This document shows positions 42,518-51,654 of a stretch of 64,000 nt of DNA, one piece after another. Source of the DNA: Dehalococcoidia bacterium UBA2158. Its GTDB lineage: Bacteria > Chloroflexota > Dehalococcoidia > Lucifugimonadales > UBA3495. The position numbers and the translations under genes were made by a program. How positions within the stretch are numbered: the first letter of the stretch is position 1; each line of letters starts with the position of its first letter. The stretch covers positions 111,572 through 175,571 of the forward strand of contig DCWQ01000007.1 in assembly GCA_002328185.1 (NCBI GenBank), read 5' to 3'. The notes below the pieces were generated by a model. It saw only the letters and a list, made by a program, of their open reading frames with translations, was not told the origin of the DNA and searched no databases.

Positions 42518-43852
42518 CTAATCTCCCACCGGCGCAACAGAAGGCTGCACAGAACCAACAACCTGGGGCAGAGGGCCGGGCGGCGTAGCGGTCAGCACCA
42601 TCACCGCGGCGAAGGCCACGATTATCCCGAAGACGGTGAACGGGGTCTCGTAGCCGCCTGTTGAGTCGAACATGAACCCGGCCAGGATGGGCCCCAAAGC
42701 TTGCCCGCCTATTTGGGCCGGCAACGTCAGCCCCCGGATGCTCCCCAAGTGCAATCTCCCGTAGTAGTCGGCCCAGGTGAGCCGCAACAACAGATGTACC
42801 CCGCCGACGCCGACCCCCAGCAAGAACCCCATGGGTATGCCGGTGGACAGCGAAGAACTGAGTCCGGTGCCGATGGCGCCCACCGACATGCCGGCTGCCG
42901 CCACGGCCAAAAGAACTCGGAGCGGGACGCGCCCGGCCAGATTCGACCACATCAGCCCTCCGGGGACCTGGCCGAAGGCGAAGGTGCTGGCGGTGAAGGC
43001 CGCCAGGTGGGTGGGCACGCCTTGGCCGATGTAGTGGGGCACCTGGTGTAGGCTGACCCCCGCTTGGACCACGAAAGCGAGCACGGAGAACACCGCCAGC
43101 ACCCAGAACGCCCTTGTCGCCAACGCTTCCCGCACCGTGTAGTTGGACTCGACGAATCCGGACGGCTCGCCGCGATTGGAAACATCGCGGCTATCTTCCG
43201 ACTCCGGGCGATTCTCCGGGTCGGGCTCCAGTCCCATGTCCTCGGGCCGCCGGGCCATCAGCAGCAATACCGGGATGATGCCAGAGCTTATGGTAAAGAT
43301 CCCAAGCGCCAGCCAAGCTGTCCGCCAGCCCCAGCCGTTAATCATCACCTGGACGATGACGGGGAAGATGGTGAGTCCGATGCCTTGGATGATGCCCATG
43401 TAGGCCAGCGCCGTGGGCCTTCGGCGGATGAACCAGTTGCTGACGGCGGTCGACGAGCCCAATTCCAGGGGGCTGGAGAAAACCGCCCGGCCGGGAACGT
43501 ACAGTGCATAGAAGGACCAGATAGGAGCGGTCAGAGAGAGTCCGATGGCGCACAATCCCACCACGGCTGAAGAGGTTGAGAGCAACACGCCGGAGCCGTA
43601 GCGGTCGATCAGTCTGCCGGCGAAGGGAGAGACGATGAGCCCGAATAACGCGCCCAGGCTAACGGCGCCGGAGAACTGGCCCCTGGACCAACCGAACTCG
43701 CCGGTCATGGGCACCACGAAGACCGACAGGGTGGCGACCGCCATCACTGGGCGTGCTCCGAAACTGGGCACGGATGCGACGGCTAATATCACCCACCCGT
43801 AGTAGACAGGGAGCCGCTGCGCTAGACGGGTCCGTAGTCCCGCGGAATTCAC
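42518..43852 (-). CDS. MFS transporter at the end of a catabolic operon
   Basis: A 444-residue carrier with about twelve membrane segments. Motifs GRLIDRYGSGVLLS and SPFAGRLID are the usual MFS loop 2-3 signature, and FGWSRGQFSGAVSLG is typical of the monocarboxylate-type group. The start is GTG 43852. It follows two CMD-type genes on the minus strand with a 75-base gap, so it likely imports or exports the compound handled by the operon (VOC, ThDP enzyme, CMD pair). Confidence 0.86.
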   Translation of the reverse strand: MNSAGLRTRLAQRLPVYYGWVILAVASVPSFGARPVMAVATLSVFVVPMTGEFGWSRGQFSGAVSLGALFGLIVSPFAGRLIDRYGSGVLLSTSSAVVGLCAIGLSLTAPIWSFYALYVPGRAVFSSPLELGSSTAVSNWFIRRRPTALAYMGIIQGIGLTIFPVIVQVMINGWGWRTAWLALGIFTISSGIIPVLLLMARRPEDMGLEPDPENRPESEDSRDVSNRGEPSGFVESNYTVREALATRAFWVLAVFSVLAFVVQAGVSLHQVPHYIGQGVPTHLAAFTASTFAFGQVPGGLMWSNLAGRVPLRVLLAVAAAGMSVGAIGTGLSSSLSTGIPMGFLLGVGVGGVHLLLRLTWADYYGRLHLGSIRGLTLPAQIGGQALGPILAGFMFDSTGGYETPFTVFGIIVAFAAVMVLTATPPGPLPQVVGSVQPSVAPVGD

Positions 43853-43927
43853 GGTTGAGCGCCCAAATCAGGCCGGATAAAAACGCGCAAGAAGACGATA
43901 GAAATACGAACCATATATCAGGCCGGC

Positions 43928-44518
43928 CTAGTCTTGGGGAAGGGGGTCTCCCAATACGTGCATCAACCGGTTGGCCCAGCCGAATAGGGACGCCGACAGC
44001 ACCAGGTCCAGCACTTCGCCCATGCTGAGTCCGTTCTCGATCAGCTGCTCCACGTCCACTTTGGTGGCCTCGGGCGGGCATTGGGACAGCTTGGTGGCGA
44101 AGTCCATCAAGGCCGCTGTGCGAGGGTCGAGTTCGGGTTCTTCAGCCGCGCGTTCAGTCGAACCGAAGATGCTGCCGATTACAGTCTCGGATTTGGTCAA
44201 TTCGTTATAACGGTTGGCGTGGACGGCGGCGCAGTAGATGCACCGGTTCACCACCGAAGCCGCAACGGCGCCCAACTCGGTCTCGGCGCGGGACAGTCCG
44301 CCCCGGCCGTACATGATCCCATTGAAGAGAGGAGTGCGTTGTTGCAGAGTCTCTGGGTCCAAGGCCAAGACCAGTGTGTATTCCCCGATCTTGGTGTTGG
44401 AGACCGTTACTTTCATGGCCTCCAGTTGCTCGTCGGTGGCGTTTGCCAGCTCGACCGGGGTTACCCGGGGCTGCCAGAACGGGACAACAGTGGTGAAGTC
44501 TTTTACCGGCTCGCTCAT
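43928..44518 (-). CDS. AhpD-like alkylhydroperoxidase/CMD-domain protein
   Basis: A 196-residue CMD-fold protein with the redox pair CIYCAAVHANRY near residues 97-108, so peroxidase or thiol chemistry is plausible. Its start overlaps the stop of the next upstream CMD gene (ATGA), showing translational coupling. Paired CMD proteins of this kind are known as the Avi_7169/Avi_7170 families and often sit with flavin monooxygenases. Function unproved; it may protect against peroxides made during oxidation. Confidence 0.85.
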   Translation of the reverse strand: MSEPVKDFTTVVPFWQPRVTPVELANATDEQLEAMKVTVSNTKIGEYTLVLALDPETLQQRTPLFNGIMYGRGGLSRAETELGAVAASVVNRCIYCAAVHANRYNELTKSETVIGSIFGSTERAAEEPELDPRTAALMDFATKLSQCPPEATKVDVEQLIENGLSMGEVLDLVLSASLFGWANRLMHVLGDPLPQD

Positions 44519-45045
44519 GCAACCTCCGCCATCAGCCGGAGGCCAGCCACCACGCGGACCTGGTAGCTGACAAAGGCAATCAACTCCGAGAGCCGGACGA
44601 TGTCCGCATCGTCGAGCCCAGCGGCACGTAACGCAGTGATGTCTTCAGCCGTGGCTTCTTTGGGGTTGGTCGTTATCAGGTCCGTGTGCCGGATGATCGC
44701 CTTCAACCGGGCATCGTCGCCGCCATCGAAACCAGTGTTGGCAATGACCTGGCTGCCCACTGAGAACAGCCGCTCATAATGACGGGCCAGGGATGCCTCA
44801 TCGTTCTGTTTGGCCATCCGGCAGGCCAGTCCGGCCCGCTCGGCGTGGGCCAGCCCACCCGGCTGGATGGGCCGCAGGGACGCCTCGTGGGAATTCTCCG
44901 TCAGCTCCAGGATATCGCTGCGAAGGGTTAGGGCCCCGTTCAGCGGGCTGGCGGAAGTTATCCCGGCCGCTTTGGCGACTATGGTCTCGAATATATCCAA
45001 CATGCCTCCATGATTTGGGAGAGTGCTAGAGCGAGCCCCCCACAT
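44515..45045 (-). CDS. CMD-domain protein paired with the AhpD-like gene
   Basis: A helical CMD-fold protein of 163 to 176 residues. The core (HEASLRPIQPGGLAHAERAGLACRMAKQND, then AIIRHTDLITTNPKEAT) belongs to the CMD group but has no CxxC pair. The ATG at 45045 has AGGGGG upstream; ATG 45003 would start at MLDIFETIV but has its GGAGG only one base away. It overlaps its downstream partner by four bases and lies nine bases after the ThDP enzyme gene. Confidence 0.8.
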   Translation of the reverse strand: MWGARSSTLPNHGGMLDIFETIVAKAAGITSASPLNGALTLRSDILELTENSHEASLRPIQPGGLAHAERAGLACRMAKQNDEASLARHYERLFSVGSQVIANTGFDGGDDARLKAIIRHTDLITTNPKEATAEDITALRAAGLDDADIVRLSELIAFVSYQVRVVAGLRLMAEVA

Positions 45046-45053
45046 CGAGCCCC

Positions 45054-46724
45054 CTACAGGGAACCGTCAATAACAATGTCGAGCACGGCGGGCTTGGCGG
45101 AGGCCACCGCTCTTTGCACCGCTGGGGCTATCTCTGCCGGGTCGGTGATTCGCTCGCCGTTGATGCCCATGCCCCCGGCGATGGCCGAGATGTGGAAAGG
45201 CGTGGGAAAATCGGAGAAGGGAAGGTTATCTCCGGCCGATTCCTTCAACATCAGTATCTCTCGCTGATAGACATCGAAGTTTACTCTTAGCACCCGGTAC
45301 ATGCCGTTGTTGCAGATGACGAAGATGCACGGGATGTTGTCGTTGGCTGCCGTCCACAAGCCCTGGATGGTCATCATGGCGCTGCCGTCGCCGATGATCC
45401 CGAACACCGGACGGTCTGGATTGGCCACTTGGACGCCCATAGTGGTGCCGATGCCGCCGCCGATGGCCTGGCCCCGGAACGCCCGCAGGTCGCCCCGTTT
45501 GTTGCCATGGAAGTAATGGCGCATGGTGACACGGTTGCTGATGGAGTCGTCCACCACGATGGCGTTGTCCGGCAGTGCATCTGCCAGTTCCGACATCATG
45601 CGCGCCGGAGTCATCGGTTTGTGGTCCCACTTGGCGGCCACCGAGTCTTCAAATGCCTTCCGTTTGTCTGCCGCCGCCGCGACTACCTCGATCTTGCGTC
45701 CGTCTATCTCATTTTCAAACTCGGGAGTAAGCAGGGATTTTATCGAGGCTAGTAACGCTTGGATGCCCAGTCCGCAGTGGGACACGATGGCAACGTCGGT
45801 GGGTTCAGACCGACCTGCCCGGCCTGGGATCGGGTCGATGTGGACCAACTTGGTCTTCTCATCCAAGATGATGTCGCCCCAGTAGAACAGTTCGTCCATG
45901 GCGTCCATACCGAAGGCCAAGATCAAGTCTTTTTCCTTGAGCATCTCCCGTCCGCTGGTGACCCGGAGAGAGTGGTTTCCGAAGAACTGGGGATGGGTCG
46001 TTGGGAAAGACACCTCCGCCCCTCGTGACTGGTAGACCGGGAAGCCCATCAACTCCGCCAGTTCCACGGCCAGGTCGTTGGCGTGGTCCTCGGAGACCCG
46101 GTCGCCGACCATCATCATGGGCTTTTTGGCGGCCATTATCAGAGACACCGCTGCCTCGATGCCTTGGGCGCTGGGTCCGGAGGCGTCGTAGGCCTTGCTG
46201 GAGGGCACTATGTTCATCTCAGCCTCGGCCTCAAGGGCGTTAGCGGTGAACCCCACATAGACCGGGCCCCTGGGGTGGCTGTTGGCCTCGTGGAAGGCCC
46301 GCCGGATGACCGACGGTATCTGGTCTGGATGGTCCAGTTCCACCGACCACTTGGTAACCGGCCGCACCAGCTCCGCTAGGTCGGTGATGGTCTCGTTGAC
46401 CTTGCGGGCGTCGTAGTTCGCTGACATCACGACCATCGGAGTTCCGGTATTGAGCGCGTCCAGCATCAGGCAGATGCCGTTGGCCAGGCCGCTGTCCACA
46501 TGGAGCATGACGCACGATGCGGTCTCGGTTGATCTGGCATAGGACTCGCCCATGCCCATCGCGACACTCTCCTGCAAGGTCAGGTGGTATTCCATCTCGG
46601 GGAAGTCGCCCAGCAGGTCCATGATGGGCGCTTCGCTGGTCCCGGGGTTGCCGAAGATGTGCGTCACGCCTTCAGCCTTCAGCATCTCCAACACAGCCTG
46701 TTTGCCGGTCATCTTTTCTGACAT
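45054..46724 (-). CDS. Thiamine diphosphate-dependent enzyme (acetolactate synthase/benzoylformate decarboxylase group)
   Basis: A 556-residue protein with three ThDP domains. The N-terminal HIFGNPGTSEAPIMDLL and the catalytic glutamate in YHLTLQESVAMGMGESYAR are clear. The C-terminal cofactor motif GDGSAMMTIQGLWTAANDN, then NN after about 26 residues, holds ThDP and magnesium. The nearest sub-groups decarboxylate 2-oxo acids such as benzoylformate or condense them. It is the second gene of a minus-strand operon behind a VOC gene, suggesting breakdown of an aromatic or branched 2-oxo acid. Confidence 0.9.
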   Translation of the reverse strand: MSEKMTGKQAVLEMLKAEGVTHIFGNPGTSEAPIMDLLGDFPEMEYHLTLQESVAMGMGESYARSTETASCVMLHVDSGLANGICLMLDALNTGTPMVVMSANYDARKVNETITDLAELVRPVTKWSVELDHPDQIPSVIRRAFHEANSHPRGPVYVGFTANALEAEAEMNIVPSSKAYDASGPSAQGIEAAVSLIMAAKKPMMMVGDRVSEDHANDLAVELAELMGFPVYQSRGAEVSFPTTHPQFFGNHSLRVTSGREMLKEKDLILAFGMDAMDELFYWGDIILDEKTKLVHIDPIPGRAGRSEPTDVAIVSHCGLGIQALLASIKSLLTPEFENEIDGRKIEVVAAAADKRKAFEDSVAAKWDHKPMTPARMMSELADALPDNAIVVDDSISNRVTMRHYFHGNKRGDLRAFRGQAIGGGIGTTMGVQVANPDRPVFGIIGDGSAMMTIQGLWTAANDNIPCIFVICNNGMYRVLRVNFDVYQREILMLKESAGDNLPFSDFPTPFHISAIAGGMGINGERITDPAEIAPAVQRAVASAKPAVLDIVIDGSL

Positions 46725-46761
46725 CTAAATAAACCTTCTATTCACTATGTTTTTTAGAGGG

Positions 46762-47157
46762 TTAAGGGGCGGCCTGCACCAACTCGATCACCACGTCGTC
46801 GGGGCCCTCGATGTAGGCCAGCTTGATCCCTTGGGGGGTCACCGTCAGGGGTAATATCACTCGGATGCCCTCAGTTTCAAAACGGGCCATCTCTGCTTCC
46901 AGGTCTTCAACGTGAAAGCCAAAGTGCTCCAGTCCCAACCGGTGGAGCTCGGGGATGGCTCTGTCGGGGGAGGAATTCGGTGGTTGAGAGGAGATGTTCA
47001 GGCGTGTCGGACCGCCAACCTGCATGCCGATGGTGATGGTGCCGGGCATGACCTCACGTTCCGACACGATCTTGGCGTTGAAGATCTTCTCGTACCAGAG
47101 AGCTGATTTCTTGGGGTCCGCAGCCCTGATGTGAACGTGGTTGATGGCGTATTCCAT
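46762..47157 (-). CDS. VOC-family protein at the head of the catabolic operon
   Basis: A 131-residue glyoxalase/bleomycin-resistance fold (INHVHIRAADPKKSALWYEKIF). Possible metal ligands are the histidine in INHVHI, the histidine in LEHFGFHV and the glutamate in DDVVIELVQ. I chose ATG 47157, with GGGAG seven bases upstream; a longer frame to 47382 looks non-coding. It lies 37 bases before the ThDP enzyme gene and likely shares the transcript. Confidence 0.82.
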   Translation of the reverse strand: MEYAINHVHIRAADPKKSALWYEKIFNAKIVSEREVMPGTITIGMQVGGPTRLNISSQPPNSSPDRAIPELHRLGLEHFGFHVEDLEAEMARFETEGIRVILPLTVTPQGIKLAYIEGPDDVVIELVQAAP

Positions 47158-47357
47158 TGTCATTCTCCCAGTTAAGTTCTGAGGTGAGTTCTGTGGCCTC
47201 TTGGCTTCACACATCGAAATGTTAGCGTTGGCAGGCAACCCTTGTCCACCATTGGCCTCGTTTCGTGCGCCACTACAGCTGCTTCCCAGGCTCGATATCC
47301 ATTGGCATGTCGATTCTGAAATCTGTATACTCGGCAAAAGCCCACACGAGGAAATGC

Positions 47358-49145
47358 ATGGCACGGACCTTTCGCCTGGCATTGGCGCAGATCAACCCCA
47401 CGGTCGGGGACATCCCCGGAAACACCACAAAGATTCTGGAATACCTGGAACGCGCCCGCGAGGCCCAGGCTGACCTTGTCGCCTTCCCTGAGATGGCAAC
47501 CACCGGCTATCCCCCGGAAGATCTCCTCTTCAAGAAGTCATTCCTGACTGACAACGTGGCCGCCATGGAGGAGATCACCGAAGCTGCAGACGGAATCGCC
47601 GTGGTCTTGGGCTACGTGAACGTTTTGTCCTTGGAGCGGCCGTCCGAGGAATTAGGCCCGCAGATCACCAACGCCGCCGCCCTAGGCCATGACGGCGATC
47701 TGGTGGACGTTTACCACAAGATATTCCTGCCTAACTACGGCGTCTTCGACGAACAACGTTACTTTCAGAAAGGCTCGGTTTGTCCGGTCTACCGCATCGG
47801 TGGCGTGCTGATCGGGGTCAACATCTGCGAGGACATCTGGTACCCGGTGGGTCCAACCTCGGTCCAGTGCCAGACCGGCGCCGAGTTGATCGTCAATATC
47901 AACGCGTCGCCCTTCCACGCTGGTAAACGCGCCTTCCGCGAAGAGATGATCGCCCAGCGCGCTTCGGAGAACGGCATCACTGTGGCCTATGTGAACACCG
48001 TTGGCGGCCAAGACGAACTGGTTTTTGACGGCGGCAGCATGATCTACGACGGCAGCGGTGAATTGCTCGCCCGGGGACCGACTTTCGAAGAATCGTTGTT
48101 GATAACTGACCTGGAATTCCCTGACGAGATAGCCGAACCTAAGCCGGAACCCGTTGGCGCCAGAGCCGCAGCCCTGAATGCCGTGGGCGAACCCAAAGCC
48201 CTGACAGTCTCAAACGTGGCCCCCGGCGACAAAACCGAACTGGAAATCCAGCCATTGGCCCCGGCCATGAACGGCCCCGAAGAGGTCTACCGGGCTTTGG
48301 TCATGGGCACCGGCGACTACCTGCGTAAGTCTGGCTTCTCCAAAGCGCTCATCGGCCTGTCGGGAGGGGTGGATTCGGCGCTAACAGCCGTGGTGGCGGC
48401 GGATGCCCTCGGCAAAGACAATGTGGTCGGCATTACCATGCCTTCCCGTTACTCGTCTAGAGGTAGCATCAGCGACTCGGAACAATTGGCCAAGAACCTC
48501 AGCATGGAGTTGTGGGAGGTGCCCATCGAGCCGGCCCACCAGGCTTTCACCGATATGCTGGAAGAGCGTTTCAATGGCACCGACGCCAACATAGCCGAGG
48601 AGAATGTTCAGGCCAGGGTGCGGGGCAACGTGCTGATGACCGTGTCCAACAAGTTCGGCTGGATCGTGCTCACCACGGGTAACAAGTCGGAGATGGCCAT
48701 GGGCTATGCCACGCTGTATGGCGACATGGCTGGCGGCTTCGCGGTGCTGAAGGATGTGCCCAAGACCACCGTCTACGAACTGTGCCGCTGGCGCAACGGG
48801 CAGGGACATGCCTTCGGGACGATTGATGATGTGATTCCCGCGGCCATCCTGGACAAACCGCCCAGCGCTGAGTTGCGGGAGGACCAACTGGACGCCGACA
48901 GCCTGCCAGCCTATGAGGTGCTGGACCCGGTGGTGGAGGCGTATGTGGAGGATGACCTAAGTTATCAGGAGATGGTGGCGCGGGGGTACGACCCCCAGGT
49001 TATCCGCCAGGTCATCGCGGCGGTGGACCGCAACGAGTACAAACGCCGCCAGGCCCCGCCTGGAGTCAAGATCACTCACCGAGCCTTCGGTAAAGACCGC
49101 CGCCTACCGATAGTCAACCGCTACCGGCAGCACGACGCGGGGTAG
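47358..49145 (+). CDS. nadE: Glutamine-dependent NAD synthetase
   Basis: A 595-residue two-domain enzyme. The N-terminal nitrilase-type amidohydrolase has the Glu45-Lys121-Cys157 triad (FPEMATTGYPPEDLL, DVYHKIFLPNYG, GVNICEDIWYP). The C-terminal NAD synthetase domain has the ATP-binding SGGVDS near residue 335 and KSEMAMGYATLYGDMAGGFAVL. It makes NAD from deamido-NAD with glutamine as nitrogen donor. ATG 47358 has GAGGA five bases upstream; the longer frame from 47265 is unlikely. It is divergent from the VOC operon. Confidence 0.95.
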   Translation: MARTFRLALAQINPTVGDIPGNTTKILEYLERAREAQADLVAFPEMATTGYPPEDLLFKKSFLTDNVAAMEEITEAADGIAVVLGYVNVLSLERPSEELGPQITNAAALGHDGDLVDVYHKIFLPNYGVFDEQRYFQKGSVCPVYRIGGVLIGVNICEDIWYPVGPTSVQCQTGAELIVNINASPFHAGKRAFREEMIAQRASENGITVAYVNTVGGQDELVFDGGSMIYDGSGELLARGPTFEESLLITDLEFPDEIAEPKPEPVGARAAALNAVGEPKALTVSNVAPGDKTELEIQPLAPAMNGPEEVYRALVMGTGDYLRKSGFSKALIGLSGGVDSALTAVVAADALGKDNVVGITMPSRYSSRGSISDSEQLAKNLSMELWEVPIEPAHQAFTDMLEERFNGTDANIAEENVQARVRGNVLMTVSNKFGWIVLTTGNKSEMAMGYATLYGDMAGGFAVLKDVPKTTVYELCRWRNGQGHAFGTIDDVIPAAILDKPPSAELREDQLDADSLPAYEVLDPVVEAYVEDDLSYQEMVARGYDPQVIRQVIAAVDRNEYKRRQAPPGVKITHRAFGKDRRLPIVNRYRQHDAG

Positions 49146-49192
49146 CAGATCAGATACCGCTCATCCTGAGCGGGGTTGGTGCGGAGATTTCG

Positions 49193-49221
49193 CCCTCACC
49201 CTCTCCCAGAGGGGGAGGGGA
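49193..49221. repeat. CCCTCTCCC-type palindromic repeat
   Basis: CCCTCACCCTCTCCC next to GGGGGAGGGG forms a short stem. It is the inverted counterpart of the copy at 49392 in the same gap. Confidence 0.5.
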
Positions 49222-49260
49222 TTTTGGGGACTTTTTCGCAGTTGAACACTGCCATAGAAC

Positions 49261-49347
49261 TGTCATTTTGAGGAGCGCTGCAGGCCGACGAAGAATCTTC
49301 CAAGCACCACCTTGGCAGACCCTTCGCTTCGCTCAGGGTGACATATG
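49261..49347. repeat. Dispersed 87-bp intergenic repeat, copy 1
   Basis: The element starts TGTCATTTTGAGGAGCGC and ends CGCTCAGGGTGACATATG, with GACGAAGAATCTTCCAA inside and GCAGACCCTTCGCTTCGCTC towards the end. Its ends are imperfect inverted repeats (TGTCA...TGACA). A second copy with the same blocks is at 54795. The 327-base gap 49146-49472 holds only this and the two CCCTCTCCC elements. Confidence 0.7.
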
Positions 49348-49391
49348 CTCAACGAGGTCTGAATAACGTGACCGGCTGCGGCTGTTGTAAT

Positions 49392-49430
49392 CCCCTCTCC
49401 CTCGCAAGGGAGAGGGTTAGGGTGAGGGAG
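49392..49430. repeat. CCCTCTCCC-type palindromic repeat, second copy in the gap
   Basis: CCCCTCTCCCTCGCAAGGGA and the following GAGGGTTAGGGTGAGGG form a stem with a GC loop. It matches the copy at 14299 in the same orientation. Confidence 0.6.
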
Positions 49431-49472
49431 TCCTCTCAAGTAAGACAAATCACTCGAAGGGACTCAACCCAC

Positions 49473-49937
49473 CTAATCCCCAACCTCAACTATCATCTCC
49501 ACCTCCACACAACTCTTTCGTGGTAGACCGCTCATGCCGACTGCTGAACGGGCGTGCCGGCCTTGGTCTCCGTAGAGTTCCACCAGCAGATCGGAGGCGC
49601 CGTTGCCCACCACGAAGTGGCGGTCGAATTCGGGGTCGGCGTTGACCATCACCAATAGCTTTACCACTCGCTTGACCTTGTCCAGGTCTCCCAGCTCTTG
49701 CTTGATTGATGCTAGGCAGTTGAGCATCGCCAATTTGGCCGACTCGTAGGCCTGCTTCTCGGTCACGTCGCGGCCCACCTTTCCAGGGTTCAGCACCGTG
49801 CCGTCGGGTTTGCCGGCGATGTGGCCGGCCACGAATAGCAGGTTGCCTGTGCGCACCGCTGGGATGAAGTTGGCCACTGGGGTGCCTACGGGACCAAGTT
49901 CTAGGCCCATCTCTTTCAGTTTTTGTTCCGCCGCCAT
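49473..49937 (-). CDS. RidA-family protein (copy 1)
   Basis: A 154-residue YjgF/YER057c/UK114 fold. ATG 49937 has GGAG upstream; the frame beyond it is leader. The arginine in GRHARSAVGMSGLP sits where RidA holds its substrate carboxylate, and the C-terminal VEVEMIVEVGD is the usual end. Family members deaminate enamine/imine intermediates released by PLP enzymes. It is divergent from the MFS gene at 50128. Confidence 0.86.
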   Translation of the reverse strand: MAAEQKLKEMGLELGPVGTPVANFIPAVRTGNLLFVAGHIAGKPDGTVLNPGKVGRDVTEKQAYESAKLAMLNCLASIKQELGDLDKVKRVVKLLVMVNADPEFDRHFVVGNGASDLLVELYGDQGRHARSAVGMSGLPRKSCVEVEMIVEVGD

Positions 49938-50127
49938 GAAACATCTCCGGGCCACCGCCGCCGCCGACAGGGCCATCTATTTCAGAAGATTATACCGGGC
50001 GCTGAGTTCACATTGAATAAAGGCCCGAGGCCCGGTTAGATATAGGCCGTAGGGGAAGATTAAATATTGATACGGGCGGTTTATCAATTGACAGGGGTAC
50101 ACCGTAGGCGCAGAATGAGCTTCGCCA

Positions 50128-51447
50128 ATGATTAAACCCAGAAACAAAAGCGCGTTCGGTATGACGAGTCGCATCCACTATGCCTGGATCGTGATCGTCA
50201 TCGCCGCCGTTATGCACATGGCCGGAGGCTCTATCCGGCAGGCTTTCGGGGTGCTCATCGTGCCCCTTGAAGAGACCAGGGGCTGGAACCCGGCGACCGT
50301 CACTTTGGCCTACGCCATGGCCAGCATCACCGGCGCACTTTTGGCTCCCCTTAGTGGCTATTGCACCGACCGGTACGGCGCACGCAAAGTCATCTTGGTC
50401 GGAGTCGGTACCTTCGCCGTCGGGGCTCTGCTCACTGGAGTGGTCTCCGAGGTCTGGCACCTGTGGATCTCCTATGGGTTGTTCCTGGGCGTGGCCAGCG
50501 CTTGTTTCAACGTACCCATCATCACCACCGCCTCCTATTGGTTTCGGACACACCTGGGCTACGGGGTGGGACTCCTTCAGGCGTCCCACGGACTTGGCCC
50601 GGCCGTGATGGCCATCGTGGTCAGTGTTCTGATCGCCGGCGCCTCTTGGAAGGAGGCTTTCTGGTTCATAGGCATCATTGGCGGGATCATCATGCTGTTG
50701 CTGATGGCCTTCTTCCGTAACCAGCCGTCGGATATCGGAGGCCAGGCACTAGGCGAGCTTGAATCGGATGATCCGCCGATCGAACGAGATCCGGAACAAG
50801 AATCGCTGCGGCTCAACGCCTTCCGGGCCAGAATGCAATCGACCACCGCTTTCTGGAAGTTGGTATCGATTCATTTCCTGGGCTGCGTCAGCCATGCCAT
50901 CGTCATTATTTACATCATTCCAATCGCGGTCTTGGCCGGCGTCGACGAAGTCACCGCCGCCGGTGTGCTCAGCACTTTGGCCTTGGTCAGTGTGACCACC
51001 AGATTCCTGACCCCCGTGATCTCCGATTACATCGGCGCTAGGGGAACCATGGCCATGGCTTTCATGTGGCAGGGTTTGCCGGTGCTACTGCTCTTCTGGG
51101 CCCATGAGCCGTGGCAGTTCTACATGTTCGCGGTGATCTTCGGCATTGGATACGGTGGTGAAGGTTCGGCCTTCCCTGTCATCAACCGGCAGTACTTCGG
51201 CCGTGGGCCCATGGGTTCGTCCTTCGGCTGGCAGCAACTTGGCGCCGGTTCGGGCATGGCCTTGGGGGCCTGGATAGGAGGCGCCCTTTTCTGGGTGTTC
51301 GATTCCTACGCTGTTACCATTCTTGTCTCCACGTTGACCAGCGTTGCCGGGGCTATTGTCATCATGTCCATGGAGTCGACCAACCGCATCTTGATTCCTG
51401 GCTGGGAAGAAGCCATTCCCGCGCCTCCGGCCGCAGCCGACGACTAG
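50128..51447 (+). CDS. MFS transporter, MCT/OxlT-like group (copy 3)
   Basis: A 439-residue twelve-segment carrier of the same group as the pair at 17141 and 18645. RIHYAWIVIVIAAVMHMAGGS opens it, GYCTDRYGARKVILVG is the loop motif, and the tail NRILIPGWEEAIPAP resembles theirs. The central loop EQESLRLNAFRARMQSTTAFWKLVSIH corresponds to the QHTRQTRAFWNLPVIH segment of copy 1. No catabolic gene is attached. Monocarboxylate-like transport is a family-level guess. Confidence 0.88.
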   Translation: MIKPRNKSAFGMTSRIHYAWIVIVIAAVMHMAGGSIRQAFGVLIVPLEETRGWNPATVTLAYAMASITGALLAPLSGYCTDRYGARKVILVGVGTFAVGALLTGVVSEVWHLWISYGLFLGVASACFNVPIITTASYWFRTHLGYGVGLLQASHGLGPAVMAIVVSVLIAGASWKEAFWFIGIIGGIIMLLLMAFFRNQPSDIGGQALGELESDDPPIERDPEQESLRLNAFRARMQSTTAFWKLVSIHFLGCVSHAIVIIYIIPIAVLAGVDEVTAAGVLSTLALVSVTTRFLTPVISDYIGARGTMAMAFMWQGLPVLLLFWAHEPWQFYMFAVIFGIGYGGEGSAFPVINRQYFGRGPMGSSFGWQQLGAGSGMALGAWIGGALFWVFDSYAVTILVSTLTSVAGAIVIMSMESTNRILIPGWEEAIPAPPAAADD

Positions 51448-51654
51448 CGCTGCCAGCGGTTCCCGGGCAGTCTGACCGGGATGGAATCTTGCCGATGACA
51501 ACTATCAACTCCAACCAACTGTTGCCCTATTGGGCCTTCCTGTATAGTCTCGTGAGGTAATCCGGATTGGGCCGAATTGCGTAGCTACGATAGACCCGAA
51601 CCAGCCGCACTGATTCTCGCATTGATCCAACGTGGCCGGAGACGAATATAAAAG

